64,000 nt of DNA. It comes from Thuidium tamariscinum. Lineage: Eukaryota > Streptophyta > Bryopsida > Hypnales > Thuidiaceae. The DNA is taken from the NCBI GenBank assembly GCA_947034885.2, contig OX344757.2, forward strand, positions 2,728,001 to 2,792,000. The letters are read 5' to 3'. This document shows, piece by piece, positions 1-12,700 of this stretch (positions are counted from its first letter, which is position 1; the number at the start of each line of letters is the position of its first letter). The notes beneath the pieces were generated by a model. It was given only the letters and a program-made list of their open reading frames with translations, did no database searches and had not been told where the DNA came from. The translations under genes were made by a program, and so were the position numbers.

Positions 1-222
1 TTTAAAAATTATATATATATAATATTTTAAAACATAGATTCAATTGAACAAGAACCTGACTCAGCACAATTATTCAATTATACTTATAATTAGGCTAACA
101 GTCATGCACACATGTAAGGTAGGAGGTCCATAAACCGACCATTTGAGGGTTGGAACTGAATTTTGGAGAGGTAAAATGTCTTCAAGTATTTTTTAGTAAA
201 TTATCTTGAAAGACAAGTGGAA

Positions 223-1720
223 TAAGGTAAACGAGCATATGACAGGCCCCCGGGGAGGACACTTCCCATTTTTTAATAACCTACGTGCGACGGAATATAG
301 GGTACATTTAAATAATTTTAGGTAAAATTTATAAAAAATTTACATATAAATTAGGGGACATTAAAAGTGGCATGTCTTTTATAAGTAATATAGGGAACCG
401 GAGAATATGGTCCATTAGAATTTAAATAGATATAAATTAGGGGCAAAAGAATGGGATCCTAGGAAAAAAATTTAGTAGGTTCAATTAATATTTATATTAC
501 TAGTCAGATACAGCTCAAGATACAGGTACTATAGTGTATCTACAGCTCATTAGGTATTGTGGTATATCTACAACTCATCTACGGCATATCTTTAAGTCAT
601 ATCTAACTTCATTGATGTTTGCAATCTGGTTGGGTGCAGGAGTTCGTGTTATGAACGACCTCTCTGAAGTTTGGGTAGCACTATGTTATAGAGCTTGATT
701 TTGTTTTTTCACATGTGATGGAGGGCATTAGAACAGCATATTTCTGATGTAATTTTTTTATATGAGGCATATATTTGTGGTCATAGTTCACAAATAAACT
801 TCATGTTTATGTTTTTAAACACATTTTTGTCCCTAAAATCTCTTTAATACTTTTTCAACCCTAATGTCTTGCTTTTCATGCATGTATTTGTGTTGTATTT
901 GTATTCATGCATTGTTATAACTTGAAACTTTTTTTCTATAAGGTATTTGTTAGTCACTTATATTCTCATTATTTTTTTTTTTAGTTTTTTTTCTTACAAA
1001 GAAAATAGCCTCTAATATATTCCTTTGGCCTACATATTATAAGTAATGATAGATATGATAATATGGGTAATTTTTTTGCTTTATGTAATAATAGGGGTCC
1101 TTTAAATGCTTTCTAGGAGCTAAATAGCCCCCCAAAAATACCCCATCGTTGCACGTGGGTCCCCCAAATATACAAGAAGTGTCCTCCCCGAGGACAAGCC
1201 AACTCCTTCATACAGATGTATACCAAATGACCCATTACAATTTTCCATCAATCCATGCCAAGTTTTTTCTAATTAATGTAAACAAGACTTTATTAGGTAG
1301 GTTAATGGCTAAAACGAATGTTTTGAGTGATGGTGATGGAGATATTAAAAACTATTTTATGAACTTGCACCTTTCTAGTGTATTTCATTACATTAACTAA
1401 CTTTTTGTATTCCTTATGTCATGTCTATGTTAGAGAATATTTCAACTGTGTTAGGAAATTTTGTAACTGCATTAGGTGGTTTGATGACCATCATGGGCAT
1501 AGTTTTTGATGGCTTTGGACTAGTCTAGAGACTGTTTTGAGTTATTTATCTAGTTCACTTCAAAAATGTGTAATAAATTCATACTTTGTCATAAACATAA
1601 AATTTTAGTTGCTCTCTCCATTTATCATGTTTTGCCTTTACATGGAAAAAAATTAAAATGTTTCAAATACGTCAACAAGGCAAACCAATCAATCTACCTA
1701 TCATAGGTTGGTTTACTTTA
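223..1720. mobile_element. Nested inverted-repeat insertion inside a dispersed repeat
   Basis: The ends read TAAGGTAAAC (223-232) and GTTTACTTTA (1711-1720), inverted with 9 of 10 matches. The flanks look like two halves of one older repeat: the left piece (115-222) ends in 'gacaagtggaa' and the right piece resumes near 1721 with 'ggcatctaaccc'. The uninterrupted relative at 13488-13819 has these two parts next to each other. A second inverted pair lies inside, with GGGGAGGACACTTC near 255 and GAAGTGTCCTCCCC near 1176. No convincing coding capacity was seen. Interpretation as a non-autonomous DNA transposon nested in a MITE-like repeat is inference. Confidence 0.4.
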
Positions 1721-1981
1721 GGCATCTAACCCAGGTTGTTTCATATTTTTGAGGAGCTTTGTGGAATTGGTTACAAATTTCTAAAGTTGAAAAAAAGTTG
1801 TCATGTGTGGTCATCAAAAGTGACCACCTTGTTTAATGCAATGGGCTTGCCCCATTTGTTAAAAAAAAGAAAGCAACCACCTCCTTAGATGTGCAAATTT
1901 GGTACATTGAAGAAAGCAAAAATGTACCTCTAAGTCATATTTGCTTTTAATGTTGGATCGGAGTTTGAGCTTGTTACACTG

Positions 1982-2422
1982 TAAGGTAGACCAACCTAAT
2001 TCTGTCTGCAACCCATTTTTGTCACCCTATACTTGGTCCCATTTCTACCCATTCCACCATCCAAATCTGTCCAGAAATGAGCCATTTTTGTCTAGAAATC
2101 TAACAAAATGAGTGCATTTATGTCAAATAGGGTAATATGACAATAGCTAATTGGTGAATACCTAGATGCTTGTAGGGACATAAAAAGGTGGTTATCGGTT
2201 GTTATTAGGACATTTGTGACCCCAATCATGAATGCTTTTGTAATTTAAGGCTGAACACTTTAAGAATTCATAGAAATTACAATTTTGATCAAAAAATTAT
2301 AATTCCATTTGGGTTTGATTCGTGATACATGCACACACCTCTTAAAAATATGTGTCCCTCTCAAAATTGACCCCAAGATAGTCAGATTGCAAATCAGAGT
2401 GGTAATAGGTTGGTCTACCTTA
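1982..2422. mobile_element. MITE-like element, perfect 17-bp TIRs
   Basis: TAAGGTAGACCAACCTA at 1982-1998 is matched by its exact reverse complement at 2406-2422, so 441 bp are bracketed by perfect terminal inverted repeats. There is no long reading frame inside. The TAAGGTA start is shared with other elements in this window (223, 13488, 13900). I could not define a clear target-site duplication. This looks like a short non-autonomous DNA transposon. Confidence 0.55.
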
Positions 2423-2696
2423 AGGTGGGTCCACCCCCAAAAGCCACTTATTCTTACTATGCCTAGGTCATGTTATCATGTTGTTCAGATTTTTATACAA
2501 TTTTGTTGGCGTGTGAAAGCATACTTCAACCCACCAAAGAACAGAGGATTTGGATACCGTATGCAAAAGTTATTAACGGTCAAAGTTTGTTTTTGAAAAT
2601 GCCATCTACAATCTAGGTACATGACTGATTTTGGAAATGTATGCATATTGTAGATGGCGCTTTAGGCTCAGGTGCCATTTTGGGTGTGCCTACCTT
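2420..2696. repeat. Inverted-repeat segment abutting the previous element
   Basis: TAAGGTGGGTCCACCC with CAAAA following (from 2421) is imperfectly mirrored by TTTTGGGTGTGCCTACCTTA (2677-2696). The left end overlaps the right TIR of the preceding element. This may be a second small TAAGGT-type element or a composite end. The small reading frames inside do not resemble known proteins. Confidence 0.3.
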
Positions 2697-3152
2697 ATAT
2701 GAAGACCTTCACTCCATTTTGTCTGAGTTGTAAATGTTTGACATGGGGTCTCTGCCCCGTCACGCCACTTGTGGTTGGCGGGTTTGTACTCTTATTTTTT
2801 GCAATGAAATGCGTTTCATTTGTGTGAAAAAAAAAAGGTTTGACATGGAAAAAGTGCAAACTCAATCTAATTGGTGGGTACAGGCTGGGATGCAAGGGCA
2901 CCCTGTTTGTTTGCTTTTTTGAAACACTTTAGTCCACTGGGAGACTGCCGTAGAAGAGAGTGGCCCCGTTCTTTTGACTTCATTTGTCAACAACCGTCAG
3001 TGAGGGAACTAAATTTTCAGAAGAAAAAAACCCAAAAAAAGTTGCTTGAGGGAACCCAATTGTTTCCATGGTGCAATATGCTATTCCTTCATAATGAACA
3101 AGGCATGCACATGAATGTCTGTCAATAATGTTTTCAAAGCATCTGCAATGGA

Positions 3153-3763
3153 TTATAAGGGAGGAGGCTCATAAACCATTCATCTAAGGGCTGGTCCGCT
3201 TTTTTCATATATTTTTTGGATGGTAATATTTTTCACTCATTTTTCAGTGAAACAGAAATAAACAAGGAATCTAACACAAGTCGTTTCATATTTTTTGAAG
3301 CATTATTAAATTAGTTATGAAATTTCAAACGCAGTTTGGAATAGGGCCCTATCTGTGATCAGTAGGCCTTGCAAACCCATACATGTGCAGTATGAAATTT
3401 TTTTTGGCTTGCTTCAAAAACTAGCACTGCAACATGTAAAAAGTAATCAAATTTGTTTCCAAATGCGTTCCTTTCTAAAACTGAAATGAATTCTTGAATA
3501 ACTCATATTTTAGATTTTTGAACACTTGAAAGAAGGTAGTTCAACAACTAATTCTTATTTTAAATATAATCAAGAAACACCTAACCACTTAGTTGAGAAT
3601 GAAGCCATTGGGACTCTGAAACCATCCATTCAATTAGTGAAAACAAAGTCTTAGCATGCTTCAATATAATCCACAATTCATTTTTTCACAGTAAATGATC
3701 CATTTCAGGGCCTCCTAGTGGGCATGCACTAAAGCCTGAGCGGTTTATGAGCCCTCTCCTATA
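3153..3763. mobile_element. MITE-like element of the GGCTCATAAACC family
   Basis: The left end GAGGAGGCTCATAAACC (3161-3177) is mirrored by GGTTTATGAGCCCTCTCCT (3742-3760). The interior shares the 'tctaacacaagtcgtttcatatttttt' type segment with copies near 1721, 13600 and 14020, so it belongs to the same dispersed family. About 610 bp long, no coding capacity. Confidence 0.45.
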
Positions 3764-3884
3764 TGGAGCTAAATGAATGGTGAATGGTGAGAGAGGTATT
3801 TGAATTGTGGTTATTCTTTGGTCAAAACAACTAAAGTATTGTTGTATTTTAGTCATTCATTGTTGTAACTAGTCATTTAGGTCT

Positions 3885-4078
3885 TACAATAGAATCTCTC
3901 TAACTCAATCGGTCTTGGTCGAATATGTCATATTGAGTTACAGAGGTTTATTCACTTAGCGAGGGTTAGATTTACTCACAGCTCTTGTAATTTGGCTTAG
4001 TCGAGGACCAATATGACACATTGAGTTACCAAGGTTTAACAGCCTAGAGAGGGTTTAATAAGAGAGGTTGTATTGTAC
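3885..4078. mobile_element. Short MITE-like element with TACAATA termini
   Basis: The left end TACAATAGAATCTCTCT (3885 on) and the right end, read on the other strand, TACAATACAACCTCTCT, form imperfect terminal inverted repeats about 194 bp apart. Inside are two related units, each with a 'cattgagttac..aggttta' core, near 3930 and 4020. Non-coding; a small non-autonomous DNA element is the simplest reading. Confidence 0.4.
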
Positions 4079-4419
4079 CTAGTTTTGATATAAATATCAT
4101 CAAGTATCACATGAGTAGTGAAAAAATGACTGGCTACTTTTCCAAAATGATTAACAAATCACTGATTCTGGAAAACCTTTGAAAGAGAAAACCTGAAGAA
4201 ACGGCAAAGCAAGCAGCAATGAGAATAATGCCCTCCACCAACCTCGCACCAATGGCAACAGAGCGGCCAGGCCCCTGATTTGGACTCCCCCTGACGACGG
4301 TTGACGGACGACCGTCGGTTCGCTTCTTCGTTTGCCTCTTCCACCCAGGCAACTGAAGTCCATCATTCCACGCTTTCCAGACACGGTGGCGACGAATCTG
4401 CCACGCTAAGTTATTTATT

Positions 4420-4799
4420 CCCCCGACGTTCCCTCCACAATAATATCAGTAACCACTTCTGCTACCGTTCGTCGTCCTCGTCGACGGAATCTCCAGTCGC
4501 CGTCGGTTAAGATAGAGTGGGTCACTTTCTTAGAATTCGTCGCAGCCGCAAAAAGGCCACCCTGTCCGACGTCCGTCGACGGGATCTCGAGCCGCCGTCC
4601 GATGCTGTCCGTGACCGCCCGTCTGCGGCTTGGGCTCTTCGTCTTCGTCTTCCCATGCATCACAGCCACGGTGCCGTGTCTTTTCTGAATTGCTAGTGTT
4701 TGTTGTGTTTGTTGTTGCGGCGCAGAGCTCCGTCTCGGTGCGCACGCAGGCTTGTGAGCAAGCCGAGTCGTGAGATTTTTCGCTTGCACGCTGGTTGCG
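4420..4799 (+). promoter_or_regulatory. GC-rich promoter/5' leader of the carrier gene, with a possible uORF
   Basis: Base composition changes sharply from AT-rich to GC-rich just before the carrier start codon. A diverged direct repeat with the core CGTCGACGG occurs at 4479 and 4574, 95 bp apart. A 13-codon upstream reading frame (ATG 4655, stop TAG 4694-4696) lies in the leader if transcription starts before it. No TATA box can be assigned with confidence and the transcription start is not visible. Confidence 0.3.
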
Positions 4800-5735
4800 A
4801 TGGCCGCCGTGGACACGAAGAAGTCGCCGCCCGTGCCAACCGTGGACGCGCAGAAGGCGACGTCGACGGTGTGGACGACGATTAAGCCGTTCGTGAACGG
4901 GGGTTTGTCGGGCATGGGCGCGACGTGCGTGATTCAACCCGTGGACATGATCAAGGTGCGCATCCAGCTCGGGCAAGGGGGCGCCCTGGTGGTGGCGAAG
5001 AATGTGATCGCCAACGAGGGCTTCGGGGGATTGTACAAGGGTTTGTCCGCGGGGTTGCTTCGCCAGGCGACTTACACCACGGCGAGGCTGGGGACGTTCC
5101 GGATCCTCACCAACAAGGCCCTTGCGGCTAACGACGGCAAGCCGCTGCCGTTGTACCAGAAGGCGCTGTGCGGGCTCACGGCGGGCGCGGTGGGCGCGTC
5201 CGTGGGCAGCCCGGCGGATCTTGCCCTAATCCGGATGCAAGCCGATGCGACCTTGCCCGAGGCACACAGGCGGCATTACAAGAATGCGTTTCACGCTCTC
5301 ACGCGGATCTCGAAGGACGAAGGCGTGCTGGCGTTGTGGAAGGGAGCAGGGCCGACGGTCGTGCGGGCGATGGCGTTGAACATGGGCATGCTCGCGTCCT
5401 ATGATCAGTCTGTGGAGTTTTTCAGGGATTCCATGAGCTTCGGGGAATTGCCGACGCTTGTTGGTGCTAGTGCCGTGTCGGGATTCTTCGCGTCCGCGTG
5501 TAGCTTGCCGTTCGATTATGTGAAGACGCAAATTCAGAAAATGCAGCCCGGACCCGACGGCAAGTACCCTTACACGGGCTCCGTGGATTGTGCTTTGAAG
5601 ACATTGTCAACCTATGGTCCTCTGAAATTTTACTCTGGTTTTGGCACGTATTGTGTGCGAATTGCGCCGCATGTGATGATGACCTGGATCTTCCTGAACG
5701 AGATCCAAAAATTGGAGAAGTCTTACGGATTTTAA
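4800..5735 (+). CDS. DTC: Mitochondrial dicarboxylate/tricarboxylate carrier (DTC-type)
   Basis: Inner-mitochondrial-membrane antiporter of the mitochondrial carrier family. The plant DTC type exchanges 2-oxoglutarate, malate and citrate. The 311-aa protein has three tandem carrier repeats. Each repeat carries the signature near its first helix: PVDMIKVRIQ at residues 47-56, PADLALIRMQ at 138-147 and PFDYVKTQIQ at 237-246. Length (family about 300 aa) and absence of a long N-terminal extension fit DTC/oxoglutarate-malate carriers rather than the longer adenylate carriers. The frame is open upstream from 4770, but ATG 4800 in GCGATGG context gives the usual short N terminus. No intron interrupts it. 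The reading frame is intact and strongly GC-rich compared with the flanks. Substrate assignment is from family resemblance, not from binding-site analysis. Confidence 0.93.
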   Translation: MAAVDTKKSPPVPTVDAQKATSTVWTTIKPFVNGGLSGMGATCVIQPVDMIKVRIQLGQGGALVVAKNVIANEGFGGLYKGLSAGLLRQATYTTARLGTFRILTNKALAANDGKPLPLYQKALCGLTAGAVGASVGSPADLALIRMQADATLPEAHRRHYKNAFHALTRISKDEGVLALWKGAGPTVVRAMALNMGMLASYDQSVEFFRDSMSFGELPTLVGASAVSGFFASACSLPFDYVKTQIQKMQPGPDGKYPYTGSVDCALKTLSTYGPLKFYSGFGTYCVRIAPHVMMTWIFLNEIQKLEKSYGF

Positions 5736-8700
5736 GGTGGATGACCTGATTACACTGAGGCTTTCATATATTTTAACCTATTTCTACGGTGCCTACCGTT
5801 ACTATTGATTTATTTCATTTCCTTTTGGTCCCCAAGGATTCACAAGTCTTTTCTCTAAGGCTGTGCATTTAGATTTTCCTTTAATGTGTTGGGGCAGCTT
5901 GCGTTGCTGGTTTAGAAGGTGCCTACAAGGGCCGTAGTTGTGGATCTTGGGGATGTTTTGGCCCTGATCTAAACGAGGGGCTTTACCTTATAAGTAGAAT
6001 TCCGGACCTGTTGCTGAGATGATAGAATAAAGAGCTTATGTTAAATTGAGTGCAGGTTTTGTCATTCTGAGATCTGTTTTTGTGCCTCTGGGACATACTC
6101 TCTGCTGCAGATATTAGGGATGGTAGTGTGTGGGCAATGCCCGCCTTGATGAGGCTCTCTTACAGAGGTTGACGTGGCTGTCCACCAATTTTTTCTGGTC
6201 ACAGGACCATGATCTCACTCCTTTTACTTTGGAGTCTGGTGGTTTAGAAGAAGGAAGAAGTAGCCCAGTTGATATATTTGCACCTTGCCCAGAGGTTCTG
6301 GCTGTATTCGACAGCTCATTTCTTAAAGACATCAGTTCAATGCACTCTCAATGACTTGTTCCTATCTCGTGCGTGCTGCTCTTGTGGTCATTTTTCTCAA
6401 TTTAACTGAATTTTTGTGTTGATCTTGTGAGTATGCAGGCAAATGCTAACCAGTTGAATTGGTTGCTTGCAATTGGTTCTGGTGATCGGTTATTTCTAAC
6501 TAGCAGGATGATTATGATTTGAATTATTAGTAAAATTGTTTTCCATTGATGAAAGCTCTTGTGAGATGTTCACCTCAGTCGTGGTCTACTTCTGTTTTTT
6601 CATGTTAGTACGATTTGGATTTTATTCCTCCGCGGAATTGCAATTTGTATAGTTTTAATCTAATGATGCGAGTGAGATGGCTGGAGAAAACCTGAGAGGT
6701 GGTCGATTTGTTTTATACTCGCCCACTGGTTCTTGTCTCATTAACTTTGAACTGTTTGAATGACAAATGCTTCGGAATTGTTTGTGTGTAAAATCTAGTT
6801 AAGAAAGTCATAGTTGTCGTCTGTTGGTTTCCCAGGGGAGACTCTCCTACACAAGGTTGGCGTTGGCGTCCGAGGAGGTTTCATTGCCTGATCCAATTTA
6901 AGGGATTTCCAGCCATTCAGAGTCGATCGTTGTGAATTGATTCGTTAGCTTCATGTCTTTTGATCTGTCTCCTCTCGTGGCATCTGTAATTTCCGCTTGG
7001 GTACCCCATGTTACCCATCTCACCCACTGCTTTTCCTCTGGCAAGGTTCATTGCAGTCGGAGCGTGATAATCACAGTCGTAATCTCAGTCGTCGTACTCT
7101 TTGACTGATTGGCAATTGAGTTAACTTACTATGCTGATGGAGGCCGACGTTTCTAGGAGTTTCACCTATGGCTCTGATGCCATTTCAAGCGCAGTAAGGA
7201 GGTTAGACCCTCTCTAAGTGCAAGTGCCTTGCAGGCCATGCTTTTCGACCTAATACAAGGTGAAAGAGAAGTCGATCTGGGGATGAGAGAAGCGACTCTA
7301 GGTGATTAGGGACCTGATCGTTTCTCTCAGTTACTGAAGCAGTAACTGAAGCACTTGGAGTCTTGGACGTATTAGCAAGTGGTGTCAACAATATTTGATT
7401 TAATGTCTATGATTACTGATCTTTCTATGGAAATGATAAATTATAGAAAATTGCCACAGCAGATTTGACTTTTGTATTTAAAGATTTCTTCAGAGCTCTT
7501 GTATACCCAGATTTGTATGGTGATCTCCCCAAAATTACTCAAAATAAGTTCGAGTGCATTCGTGCACAACTGTTGGGGTGATAGGGTTGTCACAGTGCAA
7601 GACCTGCGTGTGTTTGGAAGGAGTCGATTTCAAGTTTTTTTTGAAGAGGCCTAATACTTTCAAACGATATTTTGGGTGTGTATAACCGTGCAGGACAGGA
7701 TTTCGAACAAACAGCAGAGTCCCAACGCGAAACCCTATATCACCCAAGGCATATGCACAATGACAACCCGAATTCACGCTAGCTACACTTGCGTGAATTA
7801 TACTGCCAAGGTCTACCCAGGTCTCTTGCAACATTTGCATAGGACGTTAGTGCCAAGCAGTGGTGATATTTCTCTAGTTTCCTCCACTGCTTTTTCCAAC
7901 ATGCCCCTGCAAGAATTAATTATGTTATCAACGCGTTTTCATAAAGAATACTGGTATTTTCTGAATGTCGGTAATCTAATTAATGACAACCTCATTTCGA
8001 GGTGTGTCGGTATTTTTATGGAGTGACAGTTTAGGGTGCGGTTACGTTTTTTTAAAGCTGAGCATGAGGCACTTATTCAACCTCGTGCTGCTCACATCGC
8101 TTGTAAGCATCGATTTGCAAAGGGTTTATAGCAAGTGAACGTGGAAAGGAAATCTGTAGGTCGGGTAAGGCAGAGAGAATTGTAGTCGATTATCTCGCTT
8201 GAATTTTCGGACCTTCTCTAAATCTTGTACAAGTTTCTTGATTACCCTGTTCTTGTCACTTCTGACGTATCACTAAATCACATGTGCAAGGGGTTGTTTC
8301 CAAAGGTTTCTTTGAATCCCATAGTTCAATAATGTTTTCTTACAGCTAAAGTCTCGAATGATATGAGTGTTGATGCACTTCGGTGTTGTTTGATATCCTG
8401 CAGTGATGAAGATGAAGTTTTAAGTGGCCAAATCGGAGATGATGCGCTTTCAGTTCGCTTGCTGTATGTGGGTAACCTTGCTGGAGCTGGTTCTTGCCAT
8501 AACCCGTATGCATTCGAGCATTCGAGCATTCGAGCATTTTCTTTACGCAATTCAACGGCTAGAGTAGGCAAATTTGAGTACCCTGGAAGTGATGGTGCTG
8601 GAGAGCTTTAAGAATTGTCTTCAATATAAGAATTTGCAGCAGGTTGTCTGACTAATTAAAATCAGTATCACTCCATGTGCGCAGTAACACAGGAGTTTCC

Positions 8701-9700
8701 CAAATTAGCTGTGAACCGCATTCTGAAGAGTGAGGCCAGGACACTAGGGTTTGCAGGTCTCTGTAGAAGATGTGGAAACAGGCAGTTGCAGCTTTGACAA
8801 CATGATTGCTTGCCCGTGCGGTTCAAGTACATCTGCAACATGCGGAGATGCTCTCGCTTTTCAATGATGCAGGTAACACTCCTCATCGTCAGTTTATTCG
8901 AACTATCACCGCTTATTGATTGGTTTTAGCATGACGTCACTGTTTATTGTTCATTTCGAAGTTGACTCCCGGTTTCGAGGAATCAGCAGGGGAGGTGAAT
9001 GCAGATATGTTTGCACGAAGACACCTAAGGTAGAGCTCTTTGGTGGTGTTGAATTGAGTGGCACTTTGTATGGCCATCTTGACTGGCGTCTAGATGTTGA
9101 GGTATTGATCATCTTTAGCCTTCAAAAATGCAGATTAAGCATTGAACACTATAATTTATCCTCAACCCATTTTCTATTTTATTTTGGCTGATAATGCGGA
9201 TCTCCATCTGCAAGGGATCTTCAAAGCATCAGGCTCTGATTGTGAATGTCTTCAAAGAGCACCTTGAAGGTGGAATTAGGGGTCTTTATCAGCGGGGGGG
9301 ATTCAAACCATTGGGCTTATGACGGTTGGGAGTGAAATGAGGAAGATTGGGCGTTCACTTTAATTTGCTGTTGAGCACATTTCTTTTTGTTAGATTGATC
9401 AAATATTTCTACTGTTCTTTTGGCGAATGAAAGAAAATTCCGGCACACCAAAGAATGCGGTATTTTGATATAGCGTTTCTTTTTTGAGTGAAATTTTGCT
9501 CGACAGGACAGATTCTGGTCTCTCTGTTACTGTCCTGCCAGATTTCACTGTACACCAAAGCCAAAAAAAACCTGCTCTTCTGATATCATATACAAAATTA
9601 ATGAAGGACGATGTGAGTTTTATTGTTACACGTTCTAAAGTTGGTTTTGTTGACAATGGTATCATATTGTCAAGGATAGCATTTGCTAACTAGGCCTACA
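5736..9700. other. Carrier 3' UTR followed by DNA without a recognised gene
   Basis: Beyond the carrier 3' UTR this 4-kb stretch has moderate GC content and several short open frames (for example 6130-6354, 8363-8611 and 8916-9191 on the + strand), some next to possible splice sites. None resembles a family I know well enough to name. A small gene of short exons cannot be excluded. An 8-bp unit (GCATTCGA) is repeated about three times at 8512-8537. A degenerate copy of an initiator-tRNA primer-binding site lies near 7170 on the minus strand. Confidence 0.3.
6026..6031 (+). terminator. Candidate polyadenylation signal of the carrier gene
   Basis: AATAAA lies about 290 bp after the carrier stop codon, in a T-rich region. 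This is a plausible 3'-end signal; plant signals are loose, so this is tentative. Confidence 0.35.
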
Positions 9701-12700
9701 TGGTTTGGATAGTAGAACTATCCCCAACAAACTCTTTATTCATGCTGGTCAAATGACGAGGGTTACTTTCCTTCTGGTATCATATTGATGAAGGGCATGT
9801 ATACTAAAGTAAGTGAGCATCTGATGTGGTTTGAGGGATGTAGCACTTTGTCTCAAAATTAAAACAATAGGGGTAGTCACACCTCCTACAAGAAGCAAAC
9901 TTGTATGAAGAGTGAGCCATTGGTGAGAGAAAAGAAAAGCCAATGGGAAGTTGTTGTGCATGAAGGTGTGAAACTACTTTTGTGTTGTTTCCAAAGTTAG
10001 ATTATTAGAATGGAGACTTACGAGAACTTTTCATATGTAGAGGAGGTCATTGCAATAATTTTTCAAAGGTGAAGGGTGATGTAGTGGCCAACTGCTAATG
10101 CAGAGTTGATGTAGATGCTACACCAACTTGATGTTGACAAATGCAACTTTGATGCAACTTCATTGCAAATGTAGCTCCTATAAGGGTAGTCACAGTTCTT
10201 TAAAAAGGCCTAACTTCTTTGGCGAATGGTCATGTGGTGGTTTAGGGTTTGCTTTTGGGTGGCTTTTGGCAAATAAATATTTCTCCACAACAAAGGCATT
10301 GATCTATTCTTATGCTCTTGAGGTGAATAATCGGTGAGAAGAACAATTCATGAGTGAAACTTTTCATCTCGTAGTTCCATGGTTTCATCCATTTGGTGCC
10401 GATTTCACTATAGCCTTTATTGGAAATCAATAGACTTACCTCCATCCATCCATAGACTAACAAGTGAGATGAAAGATTCTATGAGAAAATCTTCTTCATG
10501 CCCACTATGCACCTCCAAAGGAAAATAATAGACATGGAGGAAATTTAGTAGGAGAAGAATATTCTACCATAGAAAGCCAACCAATGAAGCTGCCATGTCC
10601 TCTTTCTTTGAACAATGGGTGTAGAATGAAGAAGGTGTGACTACACCTAATGTAACAACTGTTGACCCCTAATTTGCCACATTGCTAAGTATGACAAAAA
10701 TGGACAAGTGCAAATGGTTTAACACAAAGTTCAATCACATGTCACAATCCCATCCTGCCCAAGCAGACTCTATTGACCTTGATATGTGAGACCCAATTTT
10801 GTTTTGTCAAACTGGAGTGTGGATTTGGATTTGACTTTTTCCAATATTACAATTCAAGCTTGTGAACTGATCACGACACCTGAGTTCATCTAACCTAATG
10901 GAGTCTCACAAACTATCTATTTCTACAGATGATGATCCTAACATTGCACTGCAAATTCTTGATAACCTAAAATTTGTTCAAATGGTGGATTTTCAATCAT
11001 AATGGTTGGTTGGCAGTGTTTCATTCTTGCAACTATATCCTCCCATTTGTATCTGTCCAAGTTTTTCAAGCTCCAGCCAACCACTAGAAACTCCTATTTT
11101 TTCAAAGCTCTTGGCACTTGATTTCAGAGTTTTGCACGCTTTAATGTCCTAATTTCCAATGTGTAATAGTAATAGTTTGAGTTTTCAAAGCTCTATAGTA
11201 AACTTGCCAGATTATGCAGTAAATGGTTTGAAAGAAATTTGAATCATATTTCAGGCTCATTGCTTTTAAATTGCAATAAAGTTTGTAGGAAGAAACTTTT
11301 TTGCATTTTGTTTGTTGAAGGTGATTCTTAACACAACATTTAATAATTGCACTAAATTTCAAAGCATTCAAGTCTCTACTTTATTGTAGAGAAGCACTTA
11401 AAATTGGCATATGGGGGTGATTGCATGATAAGTTTACTCTATAGTGGAAACACCCAAAACCGTCAATTCAAGCAATTCAACATAGTTGGAGGCATTTTTT
11501 TGCTTAAATAATATTTTTATAGTATTAGTGAGTGAAAATCATGAATATTAAAAAAAAATTAAAATTTTCGGATGTAGTACATAATTTCTATAAATTTTCA
11601 AAGTGTTGGCTCCCTAGACCACTGGATCCGTCCTATAGGTGTAGCTTGAACTGAACTTTGCTGAAATTAGCTATCAGTGAGTGAATGAAAATTACACATA
11701 TGTCTTACAATTGTGTCAGCAAATTAGAATTAAACATTTGTAGAACACTTTAATGGACAAATTTAGTGATACTCTAGTATTCAGGAATGGATACAAGGAC
11801 AGAAATAGATGTTTCTACCTTAGGCACTCAAAAGTTGTAAGGTAATTTTCAGAGTTTTTTGCATGAGCATTTGTACATGGCTTTGTTCATCATAGCTCTG
11901 GGCAGGTGGAAGTCGTAATTCTGGAGTTCAGAAACATGTGATTTTCAACGAAAAAGACCGACCGAATTTAACTTAATCTCTCCTCAAGTTTGCCTTTGTA
12001 TACATCAGGTCAGCTGGCCCTATCTGTCTTGAAGCCAAGAGCCATGACTCCTGTTTAAAGACAAAATTGCAACTACAGCCAGGAATGGGTTCCAGGAAAG
12101 TTTTGTATTTGTCCAACACAGCTCACCCAAAAGTTCTGAAGAACGTCAAAATTACGTGAATGGTGTTGGTATGGTGGTCCACATGATGGCTGCACCTGAA
12201 CCACCCACCCCGTGTCATTGGAATTCAACTTCAGTTGATGCAAATCAAAGACCACCAGCAATTTTATCCCAATTCCTGATTTTTAGAGTTTTGTGCAAGT
12301 GGACTGATTCTCAATTGCTGCCTCCTCGAATCAGACCCACTTTGCAAAAATTGACCATCTAGAGCAGGAGGGTGGAACTCTCTACAAAAGCATGATTTCT
12401 TTTATTTTTATAAATAGGTAACAACACCAACTTTTAGAATTTCATTGTAGAATCACAATTTGAGCATTATTTATTTTTGGTTTCAAGTAGTTACTAGTTT
12501 TTTTAAATGAATTCTTCAATAACTAGCATTCTATCTCAAAATCTGCAAAAAGGTTCAATATATCAAATATGGCCTCATCCACAACTTCAGTGACTATTGA
12601 ATAGAGATTGTTGTGAAATTGCAGAGGTTTTGAGAGACTTAGCACAAAGAGCACGTATTAACCCTATAGCACTCTAACATCCACTTTCTCGACATTGAAA

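Noticed and set aside
4415-4976. Long minus-strand frames (148 and 166 codons) over the carrier gene 5' region
   Set aside because: They lie antisense to the GC-rich leader and start of a clear carrier gene, and their Arg/Thr/His-rich composition is typical of shadow frames in GC-rich DNA.
8916-9191. Plus-strand frame with GHLDWRLDVE, faintly like the WRVDV motif of COMM domains
   Set aside because: Only a handful of residues match, the rest of the domain is missing and neighbouring exons could not be found.
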